Of a stretch of 63,693 nt of DNA, positions 17,889-27,454 are shown piece after piece (positions within the stretch are counted from its first letter, which is position 1; each line of letters starts with the position of its first letter). The notes beneath the pieces are model-generated. The model did not search any database. It was not told the DNA's origin and saw only the letters and a program-made list of their open reading frames with translations. The DNA is from Mucilaginibacter sp. L3T2-6 (GTDB lineage: Bacteria; Bacteroidota; Bacteroidia; Sphingobacteriales; Sphingobacteriaceae). The translations under genes and the position numbers were made by a program. The DNA is taken from contig NZ_JAUMKC010000030.1 of NCBI RefSeq assembly GCF_030519355.1, forward strand, positions 1 to 63,693. Direction: 5' to 3'.

Positions 17889-18464
17889 TTATACCGGCCA
17901 AACGGTTCTTCCGTATAATGGATTCAGTACATTGGCAATCCCGGTGTAAATGGCCGACGCACCGCAGATGATACCTTCAAAGCCTGCAATTTTACCAATA
18001 GTTTCGTTGCCCGTTCCATGCTCTGCCGCAAGTAAAAAGAATAGTATGGTTAGCGTCGCGAATATAAAACGGAGAGCGCCGTTCAGTTTCAGGGTACCGA
18101 AAAACAAGAACAGTGTAAATAATCCCCACATAATTAAATAAGCGCACATACCGGCCTCTGAGGGTTTTGGCGCCCAACCGAATTTCGGTATGACGATCAA
18201 CCCCACCAGCGATAGCCAGAAAAGACCATAGGATGTAAAGGCAGTCAGGCCGAAAATATTATTCTTTTTAGCCTCTAATACCCCGGCAATCACCTGTGCA
18301 ATGCCTCCGTAAAAAATGCCCATGGCCAGTATCATGGAATTTAGCTCAAAAAAACCTGCATTATGGAGGTTAAGCAGAACGGTGGTCATGCCGAAAGCGC
18401 ACAGACCAAGAGGTGCAGGATTAGCAATGCCGTCGCCTGCCGGAACTGGTGTTGTTGGAATCAT
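17889..18464 (-). CDS. satP: Acetate/succinate uptake transporter (GPR1/FUN34/SatP family)
   Basis: 191 residues from ATG 18464 (a longer in-frame start at 18494 is less likely). The family signature NPAPLGL lies near the N-terminus, followed by six transmembrane helices and a short C-terminal tail. Members import acetate (and succinate) with protons through hexameric channels in the inner membrane. It diverges from the phosphoglycerate mutase gene across about 110 bases, so both promoters lie there. The neighbour's central-carbon role fits, but co-regulation is a guess. Confidence 0.9.
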   Translation of the reverse strand: MIPTTPVPAGDGIANPAPLGLCAFGMTTVLLNLHNAGFFELNSMILAMGIFYGGIAQVIAGVLEAKKNNIFGLTAFTSYGLFWLSLVGLIVIPKFGWAPKPSEAGMCAYLIMWGLFTLFLFFGTLKLNGALRFIFATLTILFFLLAAEHGTGNETIGKIAGFEGIICGASAIYTGIANVLNPLYGRTVWPV

Positions 18465-18572
18465 GATTTTTAGGTTTAATAAATTGGTTTGCAATGCAAT
18501 TTAACTGTTTAAGCCACATTTACAAAGTTTTTCTGCAAACCGATGGCTAACTTTACCGTTAACCATTTAACT

Positions 18573-19262
18573 ATGCAAAAATTAGTACTGCTGCGTCACG
18601 GCGAAAGTGTTTGGAATAAGGAAAACCGTTTTACAGGCTGGACAGATGTTGACCTGTCCGAAGACGGTGTAATCCAGGCAAAAAAAGCGGGGGAAGTGCT
18701 GAGATCTCAAGGGTATAATTTTGATACCGGATTCACCTCATTGCTGAAACGTTCGATAAAAACCTTACATATCGTGCTGGAAGTGCTTGACCACTTGTGG
18801 ATTCCGGTTCAGAAATCCTGGCGGTTAAATGAGCGGTTCTACGGCGCGCTGCAGGGATTAAATAAAGACGAGACGATAGCCAAATACGGTATTGAACAAG
18901 TGCAAAAGTGGCGCCGGGACCCACACGAACTACCCCCGGCTATAACAAAGGATGATAACCGCTACCCGGGTAAAGATATTCGTTATAAAGACCTCACTGA
19001 GCGGGAATTGCCACTCACCGAAAATTTAAGCCAGACCATGGACCGCGTTCTGCCGTTTTGGAATGAGTTTATCGTTCCGGCCATGCGCGGTGACCAGAAA
19101 GTGATAGTTTGCGCCCATGGCAATAGCCTGAGGGCACTCATTCAGTATATCGATCATTTGACCGACGAAGAGGTTACCCAACTGGATTTGCCTACCGGTG
19201 TTCCGTTGATCTATGAACTGGATGAGGAGCTGAACCGCATAAGGCACTATTATCTTGAGTGA
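18573..19262 (+). CDS. gpmA: 2,3-bisphosphoglycerate-dependent phosphoglycerate mutase
   Basis: 229 residues from ATG 18573. LVLLRHGESVWNKENRFTGW carries the phospho-accepting histidine in RHG; ERFYGALQGLNKDE and CAHGNSLRAL hold the other active-site residues (Glu and second His). It interconverts 3- and 2-phosphoglycerate in glycolysis. The ATG ten codons upstream (18543) overlaps a TAACTTTAC promoter-like box at 18547, which favours the downstream start and a leader of about 15-20 bases. Confidence 0.95.
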   Translation: MQKLVLLRHGESVWNKENRFTGWTDVDLSEDGVIQAKKAGEVLRSQGYNFDTGFTSLLKRSIKTLHIVLEVLDHLWIPVQKSWRLNERFYGALQGLNKDETIAKYGIEQVQKWRRDPHELPPAITKDDNRYPGKDIRYKDLTERELPLTENLSQTMDRVLPFWNEFIVPAMRGDQKVIVCAHGNSLRALIQYIDHLTDEEVTQLDLPTGVPLIYELDEELNRIRHYYLE

Positions 19263-19480
19263 TCTGTTGAAATTGTAGCTGGTTTGTGTCCTGGGTTTCT
19301 GTAATTGAATCGGCTATAGGCATACAGTTGTTATTTTTGATATTCCGGCGATAACGGCCTTACCGGGAACATGGAAATGCTTTATAGTGAATCAAATTAC
19401 ACTACTAACGGCGAATTCCATTCTGAAATTTTTCTTCCCTTTTTTCGTTTAAAATTCCTTTAAAAAGGTTTTAAACATAA

Positions 19481-19488
19481 TAGATTTG
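19481..19488 (+). promoter_or_regulatory. TAGATTTG promoter for the kinase/cell-wall operon
   Basis: TAGATTTG matches TAnnTTTG, 52 bases ahead of the first kinase ATG. No other match lies in the gaps between the next six genes, which are all short or overlapping, so this is the probable promoter for 19541-29570. Confidence 0.5.
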
Positions 19489-19540
19489 TTAGCGTTTATT
19501 AAGTTCAGACTTGAACTTCAAAAAAGATCAACTACAAAGA

Positions 19541-20830
19541 ATGAGTAAAGTATTTACGATTACCCAGGGACTGGAAAATATGGGTGCGCTGCGCACAGGT
19601 GGCCAGGGTTCGGTATATAAAGGCAGGCGCATCGGCCCGATCATCAGTGCGGTAAAGCTGCTGCCGACGCCGATACATAGCGAAAGCAAAGAAGATAAAA
19701 ATTACCGTAATTTTTTAAACGAGGTTGAAAAGCTTAAAAAGGTAAACGAAATTCCTAATCCCAATGTAGTAAAAATATTAAACTCAGGTATCACCGAAAG
19801 CGGTTCTTTCCCTTTTATCGAGATGGAATTTATCGAGGGGCCTGACCTGGAGGAACTGCTGAAACCGCCTCACGAAAAGATATTTACCATAAAGGAAACT
19901 ATTAAGGTTGCCGATCAGTTGGCCTGCGCATTGTCGCATTGTCACAAGGTAGGGGTGAAACACGGCGATATTAAGAGCAATAATGTAAAGTTCAATAACA
20001 ATACCGGCAACTACGTTTTACTGGATTTTGGCTTGTCGGTAATGTCTGACGAACAACGCCGCAGCAGTATGCGGCACGCCGGGGCCATTGAATTTATGGC
20101 GCCTGAGCAGAATGAAGGGCAAATGCTGTTCCAGACAGATGTGTACAGCTATGGCATTATTTTATATGAGCTGCTTGCCGGACAAGTACCCTTTCCGTTA
20201 AAGGATAATGGTGAAACCGCACGAAATCACGTTATGTTATCGCACATGGAAACACCTGTGCCTGATCTGTTAGCCCTGCGAAAGGAAAATTTCCCGAAAG
20301 ACTGGCCTAAGCGTGAACTTGAAATACCGGGCTGGCTGATGGAGATGATAGCCACTTGCCTGGAAAAGAAACCTGAAGACCGATATGCGAACGGGGAGGC
20401 TCTGCATGAGGTTATTTCTGACGCAAGTATTAAAGAAGTGCGCGTGGAGGTAATAAAGGAAGTAAAGGTGCCTGCTCCGGCACTGGCGCCTGCACCTATA
20501 GTGGTCAATAAGTCGAATATTTTGAGTCCGCCCGGTACCATGCGCTTGTCGACATCGGTATTCGCAGGTTTAATGATCCTGCTGGCCGGCTTTATGGCCT
20601 ATTCGGGCTATTCCCTTTTCAGGCCTGTGCAAACGGTAATAAAACCAATTAAGACGGTTTTTATCGATACGGCACATATTGTGGATAGCGTGCGTGAAGT
20701 GGATGCCAAACGCTACGAGGCGCGAAGATTAAAACAAAAACAAACGGATTCGGCAAGGAAGGCGGCAATAGAAAAGGCTATGCAGGGAAATCCTGATTCA
20801 ACAGCAACCGATACCACAACCCACAACTAA
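19541..20830 (+). CDS. Hanks-type Ser/Thr protein kinase, single-pass membrane (copy 1)
   Basis: 429 residues from ATG 19541 (the frame opens 10 codons earlier at a TTG). Kinase domain about 1-300: Gly loop GGQGSVYKG (21-28), ATP lysine Lys39, catalytic loop HGDIKSNN (His141-Asn148) where the usual Arg of HRD is Gly, DFG at 162-164, APE at 187-189. A possible phosphorylation site RRSS lies in the activation segment. A transmembrane helix at about 343-363 is followed by a short charged, Thr/Asp-rich outer segment of about 65 residues with no PASTA repeats. First gene of the operon with phosphatase, SEDS-PBP fusion and FHA protein; its catalytic domain is nearly the same as that of the last gene. 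Substrates are probably the neighbours (inference). Confidence 0.93.
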   Translation: MSKVFTITQGLENMGALRTGGQGSVYKGRRIGPIISAVKLLPTPIHSESKEDKNYRNFLNEVEKLKKVNEIPNPNVVKILNSGITESGSFPFIEMEFIEGPDLEELLKPPHEKIFTIKETIKVADQLACALSHCHKVGVKHGDIKSNNVKFNNNTGNYVLLDFGLSVMSDEQRRSSMRHAGAIEFMAPEQNEGQMLFQTDVYSYGIILYELLAGQVPFPLKDNGETARNHVMLSHMETPVPDLLALRKENFPKDWPKRELEIPGWLMEMIATCLEKKPEDRYANGEALHEVISDASIKEVRVEVIKEVKVPAPALAPAPIVVNKSNILSPPGTMRLSTSVFAGLMILLAGFMAYSGYSLFRPVQTVIKPIKTVFIDTAHIVDSVREVDAKRYEARRLKQKQTDSARKAAIEKAMQGNPDSTATDTTTHN

Positions 20831-20847
20831 GAACCGCAAACAATCAC

Positions 20848-21798
20848 ATGGAACAAAAGCCTTCGATATGGCAACGCCTGGGTATACAGGATTGGTTTTT
20901 AACCAGTCAGGAACACGCCAAAGCAAAAAAGCAACCGGGTTTAACACCCGACGACGTTTATAATTATGTAGTCGCTAAGTTTAGTGATTCGATACGTGAG
21001 CTGTCATTTGCAGACCGCGTTGTTTTTTACCACGAATATATCATCAGCTTTAATGAAGAAGACTATAAACAATTCCTGGATAACAAACAGGGATTGTTCG
21101 GACTCATTATTAATGAAAGCGTGAAGAAATTTTATGACCTGCTAAGCCAGTACCGGACTGCCGGTAAAACCGTGGTGCCATCAAGCTCAAAGTGGGTATT
21201 CAGGCTGGTATCACATCCTGATTATCAGCGCGGCGATATTGGTTTTATAGGAAAGCTGTTGCCGGGAAGCAACAAAAAAGAGGAGAACCTGCGGGTTACC
21301 TTCATTCCAAGACAAACAGGTGTGGCTCAAACATTCGATATCAGCAATGATGTGCTGGGCGCTTTCAATTATTACAGCGAAGGCTACTATGAATTGCCTT
21401 ATGTTGAGAATTTGGAATTTGATGAAAAAGGCGCACCTAAATCAGGTAAAAAATACCTGGCCCGCTTCGAGACTATTTTGCCTGAAAAACAGTTTGCAGG
21501 TAAAAAGGTTGAATACCTGATGACTGATGATGAGATTATAGTATCTGGCGAAGACGAAACCCGTGAGGATGGCAATATCTTCAAGATTCCGACGGAGTGG
21601 GTAAATACGCCTCATCTGCGCATCAGGTATAATAAATCTGATGGCAAATTTTACCTGGCGTCGTTTGGGGAGCTGACCATTCTTAACGAACAGGATGTGG
21701 AGCGCAGCGATGTAAATGCCCCGTCGTGGGTAGAACTGCCGGTAAACTCTAAAATATTGCTGAACGGAATTGTAGGTATAAATTTATTTAAACAGTAG
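20848..21798 (+). CDS. Unrecognised cytosolic protein with an FHA-like C-terminus
   Basis: 316 residues, 17 bases after the first kinase. No signal peptide or membrane segment. The N-terminal 100 residues are helical and charged; the middle is mixed alpha/beta; the last 65 residues (about 250-316, HLRIRYNKSDGKFYL, LTILNEQDV, then LPVNSKILLNGIVGINLF) look like the second half of an FHA fold, though the GR...S.xH phosphothreonine-binding core is not visible. I do not recognise a family for the whole. Its position between kinase and phosphatase suggests an adaptor or substrate. Confidence 0.75.
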   Translation: MEQKPSIWQRLGIQDWFLTSQEHAKAKKQPGLTPDDVYNYVVAKFSDSIRELSFADRVVFYHEYIISFNEEDYKQFLDNKQGLFGLIINESVKKFYDLLSQYRTAGKTVVPSSSKWVFRLVSHPDYQRGDIGFIGKLLPGSNKKEENLRVTFIPRQTGVAQTFDISNDVLGAFNYYSEGYYELPYVENLEFDEKGAPKSGKKYLARFETILPEKQFAGKKVEYLMTDDEIIVSGEDETREDGNIFKIPTEWVNTPHLRIRYNKSDGKFYLASFGELTILNEQDVERSDVNAPSWVELPVNSKILLNGIVGINLFKQ

Positions 21799-21803
21799 TC
21801 GCT

Positions 21804-21902
21804 ATGTCTCAAATATTGTCTGCCGGGCTGCTGGTAATTTGTACCGCATTACTGATAACCCACTTCGTTGAAATAAAAAAATCACGTAAAACTAATGACT
21901 GA
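21804..21902 (+). CDS. 32-residue single-pass membrane peptide
   Basis: ATG at 21804, five bases after the previous stop; the stop at 21900-21902 overlaps the phosphatase ATG (21895) by eight bases. The peptide begins MSQILSAGLLVICTALL and ends in a Lys-rich tail, giving one transmembrane helix with a positive cytosolic end. The tight spacing on both sides and the overlap suggest a true translated link that couples the phosphatase to the upstream gene, and possibly a small regulator of the membrane enzymes. Only coding context supports it. Confidence 0.55.
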   Translation: MSQILSAGLLVICTALLITHFVEIKKSRKTND

Positions 21903-23316
21903 TCAATATTTCGGCATAACAGATACCGGTAAGGAACGCACCAATAACGAGGATGCGTTTATTGCACGCCAGGGCGCTGACGATAAGTTTATAATAGGCT
22001 GCGTGATTGATGGAGTGGGCGGGTACGAGGGTGGCGAAGTAGCAGCAGGCCTGGCAAGGGAAGCAATCTTGCAGCGCCTTGAAAAACCCTCAGGCGAGAT
22101 CATCTCGATGATTATAGACTGCTTTGATATGGCAAATGACAGGATCATAGCAGAAAAACAGCGTAATAAGAAATACGACATGATGAGCTGCGTAGCTACG
22201 CTGGCCATTGCCGACATTGCCAATAACCAATTTTATTATGCGCATGTGGGTGATACGCGCCTGTATTTGCTTCGCGATGGTTCGCTCATAAAAATTTCGC
22301 ACGACCAATCTTTTGTGGGCTTTCTTGAAGAGTCTGGCCGGCTTTCAGAAAAGGAGGCTATGGCTCATCCTAAACGAAACGAGATCAATAAAGCGCTGGG
22401 CTTTGAAGCACACCTGCTTAAAAACACGGATTATATAGAAACTGGCCAGTCCCCTTTTCTTTCAGGCGATATGTTATTGCTCTGCAGCGATGGGCTGACG
22501 GATATGGTTGATACCGAAGAAATCACGGGTATCCTTACCAAAAATATCGCACTGAAAGAAAAAGGCCGTCAGCTGATTGATGCCGCAAACCGTAATGGCG
22601 GGCGTGACAATATTACCATTGTGTTAGTGCATAATAACAAGACACCGCAAAAGCACTCAGCAACAGCAGTAAAACGGGAACCTGCGGAGCGTGCTGCCGC
22701 CGTGAAAACCGAACAGGCCGCTAAGGAAGAAGAGCCTGGGCCGACTGCGCCGAAAGGAAGTAAATGGCTGGTTTTATTATTATCTGTTTTATTGCTGATT
22801 TGCCTTGGCGCGAACGTGTATTTTTATCTGAATATGCATGAACAGCAGAAGGCAACGACCGCTGTAAAGCCTTTGAATGATACTTTGAAAGTACCAGGTG
22901 CTCTCCAGGTGAAACTCCAAAAGGCAATTGACAGTTTGAAAGGTAAGGTACTTGTTCTATCAGATACGGCGTATAGCACTCCCATTATCCTTAATGAGCC
23001 AATCCATGTGACCCGCGACACGCTGCTTATCCGCACGAAAGGGCGTATCGTTTTCCAGGCTGACTCTGCGTATAACGGCCCGGCTCTGCAGATCGGCGCC
23101 GGGGCTAAAGTGATCGCGCTTGACAGCACAGCGTTTAGCGGTTTTAATGTTGCAATATCCAATAGCAATGCCATGCTTGACCTGGCCCATGTTCAGTTCA
23201 ACAATTGTAAAGAAGCTATACGAAACAATTTAAGCTTACCGGCCGGAAAATATTTTACCGGCAAAAGCCCCGCGACGGTATTAATGGCCGACACTGTACC
23301 CGTTAACAAAAAATAA
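21895..23316 (+). CDS. PP2C-type Ser/Thr phosphatase with membrane anchor and outer domain
   Basis: 473 residues. Catalytic domain about 1-250: NNEDAF (Asp20), DGVGG (Asp39), AHVGDTRLYL, CSDGLTD, and GGRDNITIV supply the metal-binding aspartates of PPM phosphatases. A linker rich in Glu/Ala leads to a transmembrane helix (about 289-309, WLVLLLSVLLLICLGANVYF). The outer 160 residues have repeating short beta strands (PALQIGAGAKVIALDS, NVAISNSNAMLDLAHVQF) like a small right-handed beta-helix, which is unusual for PstP homologues. It should reverse phosphorylation by the two operon kinases. Two bases separate it from the SEDS-PBP gene. Confidence 0.92.
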   Translation: MTDQYFGITDTGKERTNNEDAFIARQGADDKFIIGCVIDGVGGYEGGEVAAGLAREAILQRLEKPSGEIISMIIDCFDMANDRIIAEKQRNKKYDMMSCVATLAIADIANNQFYYAHVGDTRLYLLRDGSLIKISHDQSFVGFLEESGRLSEKEAMAHPKRNEINKALGFEAHLLKNTDYIETGQSPFLSGDMLLLCSDGLTDMVDTEEITGILTKNIALKEKGRQLIDAANRNGGRDNITIVLVHNNKTPQKHSATAVKREPAERAAAVKTEQAAKEEEPGPTAPKGSKWLVLLLSVLLLICLGANVYFYLNMHEQQKATTAVKPLNDTLKVPGALQVKLQKAIDSLKGKVLVLSDTAYSTPIILNEPIHVTRDTLLIRTKGRIVFQADSAYNGPALQIGAGAKVIALDSTAFSGFNVAISNSNAMLDLAHVQFNNCKEAIRNNLSLPAGKYFTGKSPATVLMADTVPVNKK

Positions 23317-23318
23317 CC

Positions 23319-26300
23319 ATGCCATCACGAAAGAAAGAACGCGTTTTTTTGTTATTCACCACTGCTATCCTGGCATTACTGTTTGTGCGGTTATATATAG
23401 TGTTGCAGCAAAACTTTACCGATGTTGACCGCAGATTAAATGACGGTACCATGGTGAATCTTAACGCACCCAATCAGGCCCGTAACCTGGCCCGGCTGTT
23501 ACGTACCGGCTATTATTTTGAGGATAAAAAGGACATTGACCTGATAGAGCATACGGTAGCCAAACAGGAAAAGGCGGGTAATGAATTTGATAACATCGGC
23601 GAGATCAATAAGTCAAAATTTAATGTAGATGCCGATGAGGCCTTTGCTGCGGGCGGAAAAACGTTCAAGGAAAGGGTGCTGGTTTCGCGTACGCTGTTAG
23701 GCTATACCGGAGATGACTCAATTCGTTTTGAGCAGGAACGTAAAAATCCACCCGAACTTCCATCAGTTAACGACCTGGGCATGAACGGATATAGCATTTC
23801 GGGCACCGTAAAAAATAAAATAACACCAGTCAGCCGCGTGTTGGTGCGCCTGCAAATGGTGGTACCACAGGATAGCATTTTTAATGACGAAGAAACAGAC
23901 GAGGTAAAAACCCGCGTTCAAGAAGGAAAGGGCTACCATGTGGAATACGTGGATGACGGAAAAGGAGCCGGGCATTTGCAAAACATTACCGCTTATGCGC
24001 GCACGGGCAGTAACGGCGAATTTAATTTTAAGAATTTGCCTGCCGGAAGGGCCTTTAATGTACTGCCACTGCAGCCTGGTTTCCAGTTTGGCCGGTCGGC
24101 TGGTACCGAAAATCTGGACGAAGATCAACACTTTACTTTCCAGCAGTCTCCCCATACAATCAGATTGCTTTCTACAAGGGATTTCAGCATCCTGAAAAAA
24201 GAAAAAGCGTTAATTATCCGCACACCGGATTATTTCAACAGGTGGTATTGGATAATTGCAGGATGTTTTTTCGCCAGCTTTCTTATTATTCACATCGTTT
24301 TAAGCGTGCGCTACCCCGAGGCCGATCAAATTGTGCTCCCACTGGTAATGCTGTTGACGGGGATATCATTTGTTACGCTGCTTAACCTGCAGGACCCCTT
24401 GCGCGACCGTTTTTTTGCCAAAGACTCATTGATGTATCTTGGAATGGGAATTGCGGCTATGCTGATATTGCTGCTGATCAGCCTGCGCCGGTTTACCCCG
24501 GATTCCAGGCTGTACCGTATGCTGGTATTTAAAAATAGCCCGAAAGCTGCCAATGGCTGGCCATGGATTATTGTAGCGATGGGTTTGCTAATGCTGACCA
24601 TAAAATTTGGCTCAGGCCCGGAAGGCAGCGGCGTTAAAGTTAACCTGTTTGGCTTTCAGCCAAGTGAAATTGTTAAATACCTTATTATTCTTTTCCTGGC
24701 AGGTTTTTTTGCTGTAAACGAGCGGTTTATAAGCGAATATGCCAGCTGGCGAAAGCGCCTGTCGTTTTTCTCTTTTGCATTAATAGCCATTGCTGTTACA
24801 CTGCTGCTGTTTTTGATGCTGGGCGATATGGGCCCGGCGATAGTGATTTGTTTTACTTTTATTATCCTGTTTTCGTTTTCCCGCGGCGACTTTATGTTTA
24901 TGGCCTTATCGGTGGTTTTTTATGTACTGATGACATGGATATTTAAGAATGTTTGGATATCGACGGCGGCTACCGCAGTGGTGCTGATATTCAATTTCTT
25001 CTACAAGCGGCGCACGTTGAGCGAATCGGCCATTATGGCGCTGGTAATTATATCAGGATTTTTGACTATTGATAAGATACCTTACCTGGATAAACTGGTG
25101 CCCGGGCCGGTGCAGCGTTTAGTGGACCGTAAGGCCATCTGGCAGGACGCCTGGAACAACGAGGTTTATGGCGGCGACCAGGTAGCTAACGGCCTTTGGG
25201 CAATGAGCGGGGGTGGTATTACGGGCCAGGGAGTAGGGGAGGGCTTTGCCAAAACCATTCCTGAAGCACATACTGATATGATTTTACCCGCCATAGGTGA
25301 AAGCTTCGGGTGGACAGGTATTGTAAGTATTTTCCTGCTGTTCCTGCTTTATTTGCATCGTTCCATAATTATAGGGCGGCAAACGGGCACGCCGTTTTTA
25401 TTTTACCTGTGTTCAGGGATAGGGATATGTACGTTTATACAGTTCCTGCTTATTGCGGGTGGTTCTACAGGGGCATTGCCGCTGTCAGGCGTAGCGCTCC
25501 CGTTCGAGAGCTACGGAGGCTCATCGCTGGTGGCCAATTTGCTGGCTGCCGGGTTCCTGCTGTCAGCGTCGAAAGTAAAAGGAACCGAAGTACAGATGAA
25601 GTTCATCACACGGCAGCAGGACAAAAATCTTGTACCTGCGCTGCTTGCGGCGGTAATAGGCATTGCGCTGCTTATTGTAAACATTTCGAGTTATTTATTT
25701 GATAGCAGCAAATGGATAGTAAAGCCCGCCCTTGTGGCGGACAGAAGCGGCGCGCGCATGTTTAGTTATAACCCGCGCATCGCTATCCTGATGAACAAAC
25801 TACAGGCAGGTACGCTGTATGACCGTAACGGATTGATATTGGCCACCAGCAATCCGCAGCTTATTAAACAACAAAAGAAATTATTGGACTCGGCCGGTGT
25901 TGGAAGTTTTGACCTGGATTCGGCTATGCACAAACGTTTAACACGATATTACCCCTTCCAGGAGCAAATGTTTTTCTGGACAGGCGATAACAACACCGGC
26001 ATCTTCAATGGCAGCACTAACGGCTACTTTGCCGAGTATGAACATGCGGCTGAGCTTCGCGGTTTTAAAATGCCGACCGCCAGCTTTAATGCCCATGCCA
26101 GCCGTTTCCGCGAGGACAGATTCTTACCCAGGGGCGTAAAAGAAATGTCGGTAAGCAAGCGTGATTACAGCGCCTTAGCGCCATTACTGCTTTCGGGATT
26201 GAACAGCGCCGCAGTAGATTCATTTAAAAAGCGAAACCGCGATCTGCAGATGACGGTTGACGCGAGTTTGCAGACGCATATACAACAGGCGCTGGCGGCG

Positions 26301-27431
26301 GACACAGCAATGCAGGATAATCGTGTTTCGGTGGTTGTAATGCTGCCGCAAACCGGCGATGTGCTTGCCTCGGCAGTATATCCGCTGCCGCCGGTAAATA
26401 ACTACGATCAGCTCACCATGCCCATTGACGAGCAGAACCAGCTTTCGCAATGGATGACCACCAGCGATTTGGGTTTTACTTATGCTACACAGCCGGGTTC
26501 CACGGCCAAGGTACTTACCGCTATGGCATCGTTCAATAAACTGGGGCTGGCGGCAAAAGACGTTAAATTTCATGTCAGCATGGAAGAACGTATCAGAACC
26601 AAAGGTATTGAACCTGACGAAACAGGAATAATAACCCTTGAGCGCGCAATTGCCAAATCAAATAACGTGTACTTCATTAAACTGGCTAATGAGAAACACC
26701 TGCAGGAGGATATGGTTACGCTGTACATGAAAGCCGGAATGTTCCTGCACGGCGTGGGGGGGTATTTTTATAACAAGCGGCCGGAGAACCTGCAGCAGGA
26801 AGAAAAATGGAGGGAGCTATGGCGGCGCACGGAGTTTAATACAAAGCCGCGTTACGACCCGAACAATATCCATAAAACGCGGGCAAAAGGTATATCAGGT
26901 ATGGCGTGGGGACAAGGCGAATTAATTGCCACGCCTGCAGCTATAGCCAGGCTGGTATCGGGTGTTGCCAATAACGGGGACCTTGTGGCCAATCGTTTTG
27001 TGTTAAAGGTAGCGGACACCGCACAGCCTGTAAAGCCAAGCATCAAGCTTGCCAACGACCCGCAATATGCAGCATTGCTTACCCAATACATGATTGAGCA
27101 AAGCGCACCAAAAGAAGAAATACTGCATCTGCGCGTAGCAGGCAAAACCGGAACTCCCGAGCGTATCTGGAAGGGAAACAGTATCAATGATGGCTGGTAC
27201 ACTTTTTTTGCGCCTATGGCAAAAAGCAAGGGCAATATTGTAGTGTGTATCAGGATTGAATCAACCAGGGGTTCATCGGATGCAGTACACCTGGCCGGGC
27301 GAACGATCATTCCGTTGCTGTTGAAGTCGGGGTATATCAAAAACATCACGCCCGACCGGAAGAAAGTGCAGGACAGCGGTGCTGAACAACAAACGGATGA
27401 TCAAATCCAAACAGAAACAGCAGGACAGTAG
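23319..27431 (+). CDS. SEDS glycosyltransferase fused to penicillin-binding transpeptidase (RodA/FtsW-PBP2 type)
   Basis: 1,370 residues. Order: N-terminal membrane helix (8-28); outer domain (30-300) with a carboxypeptidase-regulatory-like beta sandwich (158-260); SEDS module with about ten helices (308-752), including PEAHTDMILPAIGESFG (Asp653 aligns with the catalytic Asp of RodA) and LPLSGVALPFESYGGSS (720-736); a further helix (772-792); PBP dimerization-type region (811-990, GTLYDRNGLILA); transpeptidase domain (1003-1340) with SxxK Ser1061-Lys1064, SxN Ser1114-Asn1116 and KTG 1276-1278. All catalytic motifs are present, so it should both polymerize and cross-link peptidoglycan. RodA and PBP2 are normally separate interacting proteins. 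The acidic/Gln-rich tail (1347-1370) is polar. Neighbours suggest control by Thr phosphorylation. Confidence 0.93.
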   Translation: MPSRKKERVFLLFTTAILALLFVRLYIVLQQNFTDVDRRLNDGTMVNLNAPNQARNLARLLRTGYYFEDKKDIDLIEHTVAKQEKAGNEFDNIGEINKSKFNVDADEAFAAGGKTFKERVLVSRTLLGYTGDDSIRFEQERKNPPELPSVNDLGMNGYSISGTVKNKITPVSRVLVRLQMVVPQDSIFNDEETDEVKTRVQEGKGYHVEYVDDGKGAGHLQNITAYARTGSNGEFNFKNLPAGRAFNVLPLQPGFQFGRSAGTENLDEDQHFTFQQSPHTIRLLSTRDFSILKKEKALIIRTPDYFNRWYWIIAGCFFASFLIIHIVLSVRYPEADQIVLPLVMLLTGISFVTLLNLQDPLRDRFFAKDSLMYLGMGIAAMLILLLISLRRFTPDSRLYRMLVFKNSPKAANGWPWIIVAMGLLMLTIKFGSGPEGSGVKVNLFGFQPSEIVKYLIILFLAGFFAVNERFISEYASWRKRLSFFSFALIAIAVTLLLFLMLGDMGPAIVICFTFIILFSFSRGDFMFMALSVVFYVLMTWIFKNVWISTAATAVVLIFNFFYKRRTLSESAIMALVIISGFLTIDKIPYLDKLVPGPVQRLVDRKAIWQDAWNNEVYGGDQVANGLWAMSGGGITGQGVGEGFAKTIPEAHTDMILPAIGESFGWTGIVSIFLLFLLYLHRSIIIGRQTGTPFLFYLCSGIGICTFIQFLLIAGGSTGALPLSGVALPFESYGGSSLVANLLAAGFLLSASKVKGTEVQMKFITRQQDKNLVPALLAAVIGIALLIVNISSYLFDSSKWIVKPALVADRSGARMFSYNPRIAILMNKLQAGTLYDRNGLILATSNPQLIKQQKKLLDSAGVGSFDLDSAMHKRLTRYYPFQEQMFFWTGDNNTGIFNGSTNGYFAEYEHAAELRGFKMPTASFNAHASRFREDRFLPRGVKEMSVSKRDYSALAPLLLSGLNSAAVDSFKKRNRDLQMTVDASLQTHIQQALAADTAMQDNRVSVVVMLPQTGDVLASAVYPLPPVNNYDQLTMPIDEQNQLSQWMTTSDLGFTYATQPGSTAKVLTAMASFNKLGLAAKDVKFHVSMEERIRTKGIEPDETGIITLERAIAKSNNVYFIKLANEKHLQEDMVTLYMKAGMFLHGVGGYFYNKRPENLQQEEKWRELWRRTEFNTKPRYDPNNIHKTRAKGISGMAWGQGELIATPAAIARLVSGVANNGDLVANRFVLKVADTAQPVKPSIKLANDPQYAALLTQYMIEQSAPKEEILHLRVAGKTGTPERIWKGNSINDGWYTFFAPMAKSKGNIVVCIRIESTRGSSDAVHLAGRTIIPLLLKSGYIKNITPDRKKVQDSGAEQQTDDQIQTETAGQ

Positions 27432-27454
27432 TTATATTATTAATAGCTTAAACA

